A stretch of DNA of 12,218 nt from an uncultured Ruminococcus sp. (GTDB lineage Bacteria > Bacillota > Clostridia > Oscillospirales > Ruminococcaceae): the NCBI GenBank assembly GCA_900545285.1, contig UQYK01000057.1:1-12218 (forward strand). Direction: 5' to 3'. The notes beneath the pieces are model-generated. The model worked only from the letters and a program-made list of their open reading frames with translations. It searched no databases and was not told the DNA's origin. Each line of letters starts with the position of its first letter. Within the stretch, counting starts at the first letter, position 1. The translations under genes were made by a program, and so were the position numbers. This document shows positions 6,915-12,218 of this stretch, piece after piece.

Positions 6915-7181
6915 TTATTTTGCGGTGTCCTCTGGTTTTACCTGCGCTTCCAGCCAGCGGAGCATGGTGTGAAAGCTTTCTTCGTTCATGGGGTACTGCC
7001 GCTCTTCTTCAATTTCTGCCAGATCAGAGCACAGGCGGCCGTGCCAGATCTGGATGGTAAACTGTTCCCCCGGCACAATCTTGTAGCTGAAAGAGCCGAG
7101 ACTGCCGGTAAAGGTGTTGCCAAATTCAAAATAAGTGTACTGCGGAATGTCAAATACCTGAGAAACTGGATTTTTACGCAT
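6915..7181 (-). CDS. Conserved-looking small protein of unknown function (88 aa)
   Basis: Not assigned to a named family. The protein is soluble, with no signal peptide or membrane segment, and rich in aromatic residues. A probable beta-rich N-terminal half (YTYFEFGNTFTGSLGSFSYKIVP, then FTIQIWHGRLCSD) is followed by a helical, acidic C-terminal half (MNEESFHTMLRWLEAQ). Evidence that it is real: GGAGA at good spacing, an 8-bp overlap of its ATG with the end of the HAD gene (start codon before that gene's stop, typical of translational coupling), and a terminator immediately after its stop. It is the last gene of the three-gene operon. No function is proposed. Confidence 0.75.
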   Translation of the reverse strand: MRKNPVSQVFDIPQYTYFEFGNTFTGSLGSFSYKIVPGEQFTIQIWHGRLCSDLAEIEEERQYPMNEESFHTMLRWLEAQVKPEDTAK

Positions 7182-7851
7182 GACAAAATTCTCCTTCTTC
7201 CAGATGTTGTATCACCGGAATCAGTTGTTCCAGATCCGGTGCGGTGCCGGCCAGAAGCGGCTGTAGAAAGGCATCCGGCTGTGTGAGATCCGGTACCATC
7301 AGCGGCCTGCATCCGGCAGAAAAAGCAGCAATAATGCCGTTGGGAGAATCCTCCACTGCGGCGCACGCCTCCGGTTCCAGGCCAAGCTGTGCAGCGGCGG
7401 TGCGGTAGATTTCCGGTTCCGGCTTTCCGGTTTTCACCTGGTTTCCGCCCACAATGTGGGGAAACAAACCGCCCAGCCCGGCGCTTTCCAGCCGCTCTTC
7501 GGCGAGGCTTCTGGCAGTTGCGGTTGCGACCGTGGCAATCAGACCATTTTCCTGGCAGTAGTCCAGCAGCGGCCGGATGCCCGGTTTTTGGGAAATGCCG
7601 TGCTCTGCCAGATATGCGGACACCAGCTTTCGCCGATGATTCCGAACTGCCAGATAATCAAAGTCCTCTCCCATAACACGTTTCAGAAACGGCTCTGCAT
7701 AGGTCTGACAGCAGCTCCGGACAGCCAGCGCCGTTTCATCTGCCATAGAAAAGCCGAAGTCCTGTGCGCTCTGCTTCCAGCACTGGAAATACACCCGTTC
7801 AGTGTCCAGGAGCACACCGTCCATATCAAAAATAATACCTTTTAGTTTCAT
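7174..7851 (-). CDS. HAD-superfamily hydrolase, subfamily IA (beta-phosphoglucomutase/phosphatase-like)
   Basis: 225-aa cytoplasmic phosphatase or phosphomutase. All four HAD motifs are present: motif I DMDGVLLDTE (9-18; nucleophile Asp9, acid/base Asp11), motif II around Thr110 (VATATARS), motif III Lys143 (KTGKPEPEIY) and motif IV VEDSPNGI (166-173; Glu167, Asp168 for Mg2+). Residues 19-80 form the helical cap typical of beta-phosphoglucomutase-like members. The substrate is probably a sugar phosphate or another small phosphoester, but it cannot be read from sequence. The ATG begins three bases after the CE3 esterase stop (TAA-GAC-ATG) and the gene overlaps the next gene by 8 bp, so all three are surely one transcript. 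Pairing a cytoplasmic HAD enzyme with a cell-surface esterase suggests use of released sugars; this is inference. Confidence 0.88.
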   Translation of the reverse strand: MKLKGIIFDMDGVLLDTERVYFQCWKQSAQDFGFSMADETALAVRSCCQTYAEPFLKRVMGEDFDYLAVRNHRRKLVSAYLAEHGISQKPGIRPLLDYCQENGLIATVATATARSLAEERLESAGLGGLFPHIVGGNQVKTGKPEPEIYRTAAAQLGLEPEACAAVEDSPNGIIAAFSAGCRPLMVPDLTQPDAFLQPLLAGTAPDLEQLIPVIQHLEEGEFCHA

Positions 7852-7854
7852 GTC

Positions 7855-9210
7855 TTATGCCTGTTCCTGGAGAAGCCACTGCCGCAGCAGAGCAAGATCC
7901 AGTCCGTTCAGAAGCTGATCCCGTGTCACATCGGCCTGGAGATAAGACTCATAGGAGAGAGACATGTCCCCTATCAGATATCGTGTCAGTGCCACAGCGT
8001 CTGCGAGATTGCGGCTGCCGTCCAAATTGACATCTCCCAGAAGCGCCGGTGTCTCTTCTGTGGTAGTCGTTGTAGAAACGGGCACAGTTTCCGTATTCGT
8101 TGCAGTTGTGGTGGTTGTCGTTGTCTCTGTGGAGACTGGTTCTGTTTCAGAAGTAACGGTGGTTTGTGTGGTTGTAGTAGTTTCTGTGTCCGTTGTGCTT
8201 TCTGTGGTTGCCGGAGTTGTTTCGGATGTGGAAACCGTTGTGGTAACGGTTGTTTCTGTTGTGCTGGTTGTTGTCTCCGGAAGAGTCACAGTAGTAGTAC
8301 CGGTAACAGACGGAGTCTTGTTGTTCAGATAATCCAGAACCTGTTCCGACCAGTACTGTCCCATGCAGGCATAGCCGCTTTCATTGGGGTGTACGCCGTC
8401 CTTCAAGCCGGTTTTCTGATCCACTACGCTGTGAATGTCGGCGAAGCGGATGTGTTTGCCCTCTGCCTGCTTTTTTTCCACCAGTTCCTTGACAATGGCA
8501 TTGTAGCTGTCAATGCTTCCCTGTACCTTTGCGGTAAAGGCTTCCGGGTCGCTTTCATAGCTCAGGCCGCTGCCGTCTTTCCACTGATACGCGCCCAGCC
8601 AGTCATACCGAACCGAAACGTCAATATCCGGAATGGTGGACAAAAACAGCATGTCGCCGTCCTCTTCCAGATAGGGCAGAATCTGATCTACCAGATTTTC
8701 CAGACGGTCGCCAATGCCGCTGTTCTGTGCATCCAGCACATCATTGGTGCCGATTTGCAGCAGGATAATATCCGGCTGATAGGCTTCCAGCATATTTCCG
8801 GACTTGCCGGTTTCATTGTCGGTATAGGTATTCTGAAATACCGTTTCCAGAATGCCGCTTCGGTTTCCGATTGCCTGAATGGCATAGCCGCTGTAGCCGG
8901 CATGTGCCGGGTCGTAGGTGATGGTAGTGCCATTGTAGTCATAGGTGGCAGTGCTTGTCCAGCTGTTGTTCGGCCCCACCATGTCAAAATTGGTGAAGCC
9001 GGCCTGCTGGAGATCATAGCAGAAATATTTCCGGTAGCCGTTGTCCCCGTTGATATAGCCGTGTGTGATGGAGTCCCCCATTGCCATAATCCGCAGAGGC
9101 GCGTCCTCTTCTGCGGCAGCGGCTGTTTTTGAGAAAACGGCGAATGCCCCCAGAGACAGAGACCCCAGCAAACCACCGGCCAGGATCAGGGAAAGAATAC
9201 GATGTTTCAT
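7855..9210 (-). CDS. Secreted CE3-type SGNH/GDSL acetylxylan esterase with Thr-rich linker and C-terminal dockerin
   Basis: 451-aa cellulosomal esterase, expected to remove acetyl groups from xylan outside the cell. The start at 9210 is preferred over an upstream in-frame start at 9264 because AGAGGG precedes it and a signal peptide follows at once (hydrophobic 6-25, Ala-rich end near 30-33). Catalytic blocks: GDSITHG (45-51, nucleophile Ser47), AHAGYSG (102-108), GTND (154-157, Asn156) and DGVHPNESGY (271-280, Asp271/His274). This arrangement matches carbohydrate esterase family 3. A linker at about 301-388 is nearly all Thr with Ser, Glu, Val and Pro and may be glycosylated. The dockerin (390-448) has loops D393-N395-D397-D404 and D427-T429-D431-D438; Thr replaces the usual Asn in the second. 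It heads the operon with the HAD and 88-aa genes. Exact substrate is inferred. Confidence 0.9.
   Translation of the reverse strand: MKHRILSLILAGGLLGSLSLGAFAVFSKTAAAAEEDAPLRIMAMGDSITHGYINGDNGYRKYFCYDLQQAGFTNFDMVGPNNSWTSTATYDYNGTTITYDPAHAGYSGYAIQAIGNRSGILETVFQNTYTDNETGKSGNMLEAYQPDIILLQIGTNDVLDAQNSGIGDRLENLVDQILPYLEEDGDMLFLSTIPDIDVSVRYDWLGAYQWKDGSGLSYESDPEAFTAKVQGSIDSYNAIVKELVEKKQAEGKHIRFADIHSVVDQKTGLKDGVHPNESGYACMGQYWSEQVLDYLNNKTPSVTGTTTVTLPETTTSTTETTVTTTVSTSETTPATTESTTDTETTTTTQTTVTSETEPVSTETTTTTTTATNTETVPVSTTTTTEETPALLGDVNLDGSRNLADAVALTRYLIGDMSLSYESYLQADVTRDQLLNGLDLALLRQWLLQEQA
8040..8309 (-). repeat. Low-complexity Thr-codon tract encoding the CE3 linker
   Basis: Degenerate repeats of ACA/ACT/ACC (Thr) codons mixed with Ser, Glu and Val codons encode linker residues of about 301-388. 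The opposite strand reads as an artefactual Val-rich frame. Such tracts are prone to length change by replication slippage. Confidence 0.8.
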
Positions 9211-9377
9211 GGTAAAAACCCTCTTTCTGAATGGATAAAGATGTATTATTTGTAAGTTAACCAAAAACTTTTGATGAAAGTTGAACAGAAACGTTCAACT
9301 GTGCGCGCTTTCCCCGCTATAGGTAGGAAGCAGTTTATACTTCCGGAACTATTATCGGGAAAAGGAGCTTTTATAAA
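9211..9377. other. Divergent intergenic region between CE3 operon and DUF6291-like gene
   Basis: 167 bp holding the start regions of two divergent genes. The minus side has AGAGGG before the CE3 start; the plus side has AAAAGGAG before 9378. I find no sigma-A promoter with a good -35 and -10 on either strand. A weak plus-strand candidate is TTCAAC (9294-9299) with TATAGG (9318-9323). The main landmark is the palindrome at 9279-9300. Confidence 0.5.
9279..9300. promoter_or_regulatory. 22-bp operator-like inverted repeat
   Basis: Arms AGTTGAAC (9279-9286) and GTTCAACT (9293-9300) are perfect inverted repeats around a 6-bp centre (AGAAAC). A related half-site AAGTTAAC lies at 9254-9261, about 24 bp (two to two and a half helical turns) away. 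It is about 70 bp upstream of the CE3 start and 78 bp upstream of the DUF6291-like start. It is not followed by a T-run, so a regulator-binding site is likelier than a terminator. Confidence 0.55.
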
Positions 9378-10004
9378 ATGGCGAAAAAAACAAACCGGGA
9401 AAAGGGATTTGTCTTTTACTACAGCTGGGAAAAAATCGTGATGCTGTTCGAGGATGCAGATGCCGGAAAGCTGTTTAAGGCGCTGCTGCATGTCCGGGAC
9501 AACCCTTCTCCGGAGACGCTGCCCAAGGCAGTGCAGGTGGCATATCTGATGATTGCCGACCAGATTCTCCGGGATGCGGACAAGTATGCAGAAACCTGTG
9601 AACGCCGCCGCCAGGCTGCCAATCAGCGCTGGCACCCGGAGGAAGAAAATACAGATCCGGCTGTCGGGGATACAGAGGAAACCAACTTAGATGCAACGGA
9701 TGCAAATGCATTGGATGCAGTGCAAACAAGTCCAACCGATGCAAAGGAAAATACAAATGCAAAGAAAAAAGAAAAGAAAATTGAAAATGCAATGGAAAAT
9801 AGAAATGCAAGTGAAACGGAAATCATCCACGCAAAGAAGCAGGCGCTCCTGGAACAGATCGCCACAGACACTGGTCTTGCGTCGGATGTATCTGCTTCTG
9901 AACCAAACAGGAACTCCTTTGTTTCCGAAAAGAACACAGCCACTTCGGTATCCGGTATGCATGCGGTATCAGATCTCTATCGGAGTCTGCTCCCCCGTTT
10001 ATAA
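9378..10004 (+). CDS. DUF6291-like protein, similar to proteins of phage replication regions
   Basis: 208-aa cytoplasmic protein. Residues 1-80 or so resemble the DUF6291 pattern: a GFVFYYSWEKIV start, the GKLFKALLHVRDN helix, and the ILRDADKYAETCERRRQAANQRW helix that often ends this domain. The domain is common in prophage and plasmid replication-associated proteins of Firmicutes; its biochemical role is not established. Residues 90-150 or so are low complexity (LDATDANALDA, NTNAKKKEKKIENAMENRNAS), with a distinctive run of ATGCA units in the DNA, a feature such proteins often share. The C-terminal 60 residues are unrecognised. AAAAGGAG precedes the ATG. No other phage gene is adjacent, so it looks like a lone relic or a domesticated gene. 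Family assignment is from memory of the pattern, not a search. Confidence 0.62.
   Translation: MAKKTNREKGFVFYYSWEKIVMLFEDADAGKLFKALLHVRDNPSPETLPKAVQVAYLMIADQILRDADKYAETCERRRQAANQRWHPEEENTDPAVGDTEETNLDATDANALDAVQTSPTDAKENTNAKKKEKKIENAMENRNASETEIIHAKKQALLEQIATDTGLASDVSASEPNRNSFVSEKNTATSVSGMHAVSDLYRSLLPRL
9691..9810 (+). repeat. Cluster of eight ATGCA units in a coding region
   Basis: ATGCA occurs eight times in about 120 bp inside the DUF6291-like gene, encoding Asp-Ala and Asn-Ala dipeptides and interleaved with A-rich Lys/Glu/Asn codons. Probably it reflects expansion of a low-complexity linker. Confidence 0.6.
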
Positions 10005-10048
10005 GCGCTTGTCTTCATAAGACACGTGTATACGCTTGTGAAGACAGG
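10003..10048. repeat. Imperfect hairpin and tandem unit overlapping the left 34-bp repeat
   Basis: TGTCTTCA (10010-10017) pairs with TGAAGACA (10039-10046), flanked by AAGCG/CGCTT pairing possibilities. CGCTTGT occurs at 10006-10012 and 10033-10039, and AAGACA at 10019-10024 and 10041-10046, so this end carries a partial extra copy of the repeat's inner motif. It lies directly 3' of the DUF6291-like stop but has no T-run. Confidence 0.6.
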
Positions 10049-10052
10049 TTCT
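10019..10052 (+). repeat. 34-bp inverted repeat, left copy
   Basis: Starts AAGACACGTG and ends GACAGGTTCT. It is an exact reverse complement of 12164-12197 over all 34 bases, and the match stops immediately on both sides. Contains the palindromes ACACGTGT (10022-10029) and GTATAC (10028-10033). It lies between the 3' ends of the DUF6291-like gene and the lipoprotein gene. Confidence 0.95.
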
Positions 10053-10095
10053 AATAGAAGCGTTTCTGAAAGGACCTGGCAGAAAAAGAAAGCAA

Positions 10096-10392
10096 TTATG
10101 TTGCAGAGTCAAGCTTTCCGGCTTCCTCCACGGGAATCCAGGCGCGGTAAGTGACGTGCTCTGCATTCCGGATTACAGCATTGTTTCCGGTGGATACCAC
10201 GGTGTTGGAAACATAGGTGTCAAAGTTTTCCGGCTGCGCCACCTGGGGTGTTTTCGGTGTGCTTTCGCTCTGTGCAGCGTCGTTTGCGGTGCTTTCTTTG
10301 GAATCCGCTCCCCCGCTGCCGCATGCAGTGAGAGAAAGCGCCGTCAGCACAGCTAGTACAGCCGCCGGAATCTGTCTGTATTGTGGCTTCAT
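10096..10392 (-). CDS. Small putative lipoprotein of unknown function
   Basis: 98-aa exported protein. The ATG at 10392 is chosen over an in-frame TTG at 10419 because a normal lipoprotein signal follows it (KPQYRQ, hydrophobic AAVLAVLTALSL, lipobox LTAC, Cys23). After lipidation the mature part would be about 76 residues: a Ser/Thr/Gln-rich spacer (GSGGADSKESTANDAAQ onward), then a short unrecognised segment (NFDTYVSNTVVSTGNNAVIRN, YRAWIPVEEAGKLD). The C-terminal part is short and could be a remnant of a larger domain; this is not provable here. It has a clear promoter (10490-10519) and a possible 14-codon leader ORF whose stop overlaps its start. It is divergent from the dockerin gene and lies inside the segment bounded by the 34-bp repeats. 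Confidence 0.72.
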   Translation of the reverse strand: MKPQYRQIPAAVLAVLTALSLTACGSGGADSKESTANDAAQSESTPKTPQVAQPENFDTYVSNTVVSTGNNAVIRNAEHVTYRAWIPVEEAGKLDSAT

Positions 10393-10433
10393 AAAAAAGA
10401 TTCTACTTCCGGTTTCCAAAAGCGTGTCTGCAT
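10389..10433 (-). CDS. Possible 14-aa leader peptide upstream of the lipoprotein
   Basis: ATG at 10433, sequence MQTRFWKPEVESFL, TGA at 10389-10391. GGGGAG lies 9 bp upstream of the ATG. The TGA overlaps the lipoprotein ATG as ATGA, an arrangement typical of translational coupling, while the lipoprotein's own Shine-Dalgarno (GGAAG) is poorly spaced. The ORF is very short and may be chance. Confidence 0.35.
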   Translation of the reverse strand: MQTRFWKPEVESFL

Positions 10434-10489
10434 GGGCAGGGACTCCCCTTCCGCAGGATGCAAAGACAGCTTCTTAGAATACTGCTTTT

Positions 10490-10519
10490 ATTGTAGCATA
10501 CGAAGGCGGCGTTTGTCAA
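10490..10519 (-). promoter_or_regulatory. sigma-A promoter of the lipoprotein gene
   Basis: Minus-strand perfect TTGACA (10514-10519), 18-bp spacer, TACAAT (10490-10495), extended -10 TATGC. The 5' UTR of roughly 90 nt holds the candidate leader ORF. Confidence 0.85.
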
Positions 10520-10654
10520 TGCCGTTTCCATGAACAAATATGAGGAAAACTGCGCGGAATTACGCCGCTTTTTCAAAAAAGAGAGAGCAATATTCTGCTG
10601 CTTTCTTTGGCGGTGCAGAGGGCATTGCGGCCGGAATCCGGTTTTGCGCCTTTC

Positions 10655-10683
10655 TTGACAATCGTGCAAAAAAGTGATAGAAT
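10655..10683 (+). promoter_or_regulatory. sigma-A promoter of the dockerin/TIM-barrel gene
   Basis: Perfect TTGACA (10655-10660), 17-bp spacer, TAGAAT (10678-10683). It lies about 45 bp upstream of the start codon at 10728. Confidence 0.88.
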
Positions 10684-10727
10684 AAAAACAAAATTTCTAC
10701 AAAAAGATTGTGAAAGTAGGCAGACAT

Positions 10728-12164
10728 ATGAAAAAACAAATCGCATTTCTTCTGGCGTGTGCGGCGGCAGTTTCTGCCTGCCCCCGTGAACTGGTTACGG
10801 CGGCAGATCAGCCGGAAGCTGAAACGGCTGCTGTCACAGGAGATCTTAACGCAGACGGCATCTTTTCTGCTGCGGATCTGGTGCTGCTGCAAAAATCGCT
10901 GTTGTCAGAGCCGGGCACAGATCTTGCAGACTGGCAGGCCGGAGATCTGTGCGCAGACGGCGGACTGGACGGAATGGACTTGAGCCGCATGCGGCAGCTG
11001 CTGACCCATGCAGAACCGGTGCAGAATCCTCTGGAACAGCTGAAAGGTATGTCCTACGCGGATGCCGTTTCGCATGGTTATATTTCGAAAGCAGAGTACA
11101 GCTGTCAGATTTCCGGCGGGCTGAAAAGCAGCATTGAGTCCCGGATGAACCGCCCCATAGACAATTCCATTGACCGGTTCTATCCGGTGTATACCCGGGC
11201 GCTGGGCATGGACGGCACTGCAAAGTACCTCTACAATGCCGCGACAGCAGATGTCTATCCGGTGATAGAAGAGACAAAGCAAAACTGCGCCGTCTGGTAC
11301 TGGAAGGGCAAGAAAGCGGCGCTGTACGGCCTGGATGAGGATCCGGAAAAGCAGCAGGAATTTCTGGATGCCCTGGAATTTTACGGTGTGACGGAGGTCT
11401 ACTACTCTATTGGCGCCAATAAGCTGGTGAACAGTGTGGATATGGTAGAGATGTTCGTCAAGAATGCATATGCCAGAAACATGAAGGTTTATCTGCTTAC
11501 CGGGGAAAACACCTGGTTGTATGAGGACAGCTACCAAACGGCCATTTACCGCGTCTTTGACCGGGTGGCGGAATACAACAGCATGGTGGACTATGATGCC
11601 AGACTGGCCGGCGTGTCCTATGACGCAGAGGTTTGGACGAACAAGGCATATAACTGGAAAAATGACGATGCAGTACGCGGCCAGCAGGTGGCATTCATTC
11701 AGACTGCACAGCAGTATGCAGATTCTCAGAATCTGTCCGTCTCCTTCTGCCTGCCCTTCTGGATTGTGCGCTATCATTACACGGATGCAAACGGTGAAAC
11801 GCAAAATGTGTATGATGCCATCACCAAGGCGGCAAATGATACGATTCTCATGGCATACCGGGACAGCGCAGAAGCAGTGGAACGGCTGGTGGCAGAGGTG
11901 CAGACGGGTGCGGTGCAAACTGCGCTTACCTATGCGGAGCAAAATGACTGCAATCTGGAAATCGCCGTGCAGGCCGATGAAAACAGAGAGGGGGATCATG
12001 TGACATTCTACGAGGAAGAGACGGAGAACCCCGGCTGCATCAAAACGGCAATTGCCCAGATACAGTCCGATCTGAAAGATCACGCCGCGCACATCACCTA
12101 TGCCATTCATCAGGCAACGGCGCTGTATGAATTCTATCTGTCCCGGGAATCCTCACAGGACTAA
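10728..12164 (+). CDS. Exported protein: N-terminal dockerin plus putative TIM-barrel (GH18-like?) domain
   Basis: 478-aa exported protein. The ATG at 10728 is chosen over the in-frame GTG at 10710 because the signal sequence starts there (KKQ, then hydrophobic IAFLLACAAAVSA). VSAC (15-18) fits a lipobox, so it may be a lipoprotein; a later cleavage near TAADQ is the alternative. A type I dockerin sits at the N-terminus (about 36-94): loops D39-N41-D43-D50 and D73-C75-D77-D84, with Cys in place of Asn in the second. Residues 185-470 or so alternate strands and helices as in a beta/alpha barrel. GVSYDAEVW (295-303), SVSFCLPFWI (337-346) and ILMAYRD (373-379) recall the strand-4 DxE, strand-5 and strand-6 motifs of GH18 enzymes, with Asp299/Glu301 as possible acid/base. 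Only the tail of the GH18 signature is present. Family and substrate are unproven. Confidence 0.8.
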   Translation: MKKQIAFLLACAAAVSACPRELVTAADQPEAETAAVTGDLNADGIFSAADLVLLQKSLLSEPGTDLADWQAGDLCADGGLDGMDLSRMRQLLTHAEPVQNPLEQLKGMSYADAVSHGYISKAEYSCQISGGLKSSIESRMNRPIDNSIDRFYPVYTRALGMDGTAKYLYNAATADVYPVIEETKQNCAVWYWKGKKAALYGLDEDPEKQQEFLDALEFYGVTEVYYSIGANKLVNSVDMVEMFVKNAYARNMKVYLLTGENTWLYEDSYQTAIYRVFDRVAEYNSMVDYDARLAGVSYDAEVWTNKAYNWKNDDAVRGQQVAFIQTAQQYADSQNLSVSFCLPFWIVRYHYTDANGETQNVYDAITKAANDTILMAYRDSAEAVERLVAEVQTGAVQTALTYAEQNDCNLEIAVQADENREGDHVTFYEEETENPGCIKTAIAQIQSDLKDHAAHITYAIHQATALYEFYLSRESSQD

Positions 12165-12197
12165 GAACCTGTCTTCACAAGCGTATACACGTGTCTT
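12164..12197 (-). repeat. 34-bp inverted repeat, right copy
   Basis: Exact reverse complement of 10019-10052. It begins on the last base of the dockerin/TIM-barrel stop codon (12162-12164). Bases beyond 12197 do not continue the match; the remaining 21 bases of the window show nothing recognisable. Confidence 0.95.
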
Positions 12198-12218
12198 TTC
12201 GGCAAATTGTGCTGCATA

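Larger units (their letters stand above)
10434..10727. other. Divergent promoter region inside the repeat-bounded segment
   Basis: About 290 bp without a convincing gene. It contains the two outward-facing sigma-A promoters (10490-10519 minus, 10655-10683 plus). The 10520-10650 portion between them shows no clear operator, hairpin or coding signal. Confidence 0.6.

Noticed and set aside
8040..8309. Repetitive tract as a possible CRISPR or tandem satellite
   Set aside because: The units are degenerate Thr codons in frame, with no constant repeat or spacer structure.
7964..8332. Valine-rich plus-strand frame
   Set aside because: It is the complement of the threonine-codon linker of the CE3 esterase.
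10905..12110. 401-codon minus-strand open frame
   Set aside because: Antisense shadow of the dockerin/TIM-barrel gene, with His/Cys/Ile-rich composition and no start signals.
10019..12197. Repeat-bounded segment as a classical insertion sequence
   Set aside because: There is no transposase in the segment and no flanking target duplication visible, so it is listed as inverted repeats and not as an IS element.
12164..12197. 34-bp repeat as a terminator of the dockerin gene
   Set aside because: It holds only short internal palindromes and a four-T run, with no strong GC stem.
1..12218. tRNA, rRNA, riboswitch or defence system
   Set aside because: I found no cloverleaf, rRNA-like stretch, known riboswitch pattern, or nuclease/reverse transcriptase/NTPase cluster beyond the PcrA helicase, which is a housekeeping type.

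Overview
The window looks like chromosome from a Gram-positive, cellulosome-forming member of the Ruminococcaceae. Three separate genes encode exported proteins with type I dockerins, a dedicated forespore sigma factor (SigG) is present, promoters are of the vegetative sigma-A type, and base composition is moderate (roughly 50% G+C by eye). A Ruminococcus champanellensis-like gut bacterium would fit, but this is inference and not a species assignment.

Layout. 1-1713 (-): 5' part of a PcrA/UvrD helicase that runs off the left edge. 1925-2878 (+): secreted dockerin protein with a papain/C39-like Cys-His-Asp pattern. 2826-4304 (-): membrane-anchored PrsA-type parvulin foldase, convergent with the dockerin gene and overlapping it. 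4596-5384 (+): sigG, alone and closed by a strong terminator. 5572-6834 (+): two-gene operon of a DtxR/MntR-family metal-dependent repressor and a pyridoxamine/pyridoxal kinase. 9210-6915 (-): tight three-gene operon of a dockerin-bearing CE3-type SGNH esterase, a HAD phosphatase and an 88-aa unknown protein. It ends at a bidirectional terminator shared with the kinase gene. 9378-10004 (+): DUF6291-like protein resembling those of phage replication regions. 10096-10392 (-): small lipoprotein. 10728-12164 (+): N-terminal dockerin fused to a probable TIM-barrel domain.

How the genes fit together. The dockerin proteins would be exported and docked on cohesins of a scaffoldin encoded elsewhere; no cohesin or scaffoldin is visible here. 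They represent hemicellulose deacetylation (CE3), possible proteolysis or protein processing (Cys-His-Asp protein) and an unassigned GH-like activity. The surface foldase may help exported proteins fold. The helicase, sigG, metal regulator and PLP-salvage kinase are housekeeping or developmental genes.

Most noteworthy structure. A perfect 34-bp inverted repeat (10019-10052 and 12164-12197) bounds a 2.1-kb segment that holds exactly the lipoprotein gene and the dockerin/TIM-barrel gene, which are divergently transcribed from strong promoters inside it. Other points are a 22-bp operator-like palindrome between the CE3 and DUF6291 genes, a very similar promoter sequence in front of the foldase and the metal regulator, an unusual metal-ligand set in that regulator, and a dockerin reading frame that runs through its neighbour's terminator. 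I see no CRISPR array, tRNA, rRNA or transposase, and no recognisable defence system.
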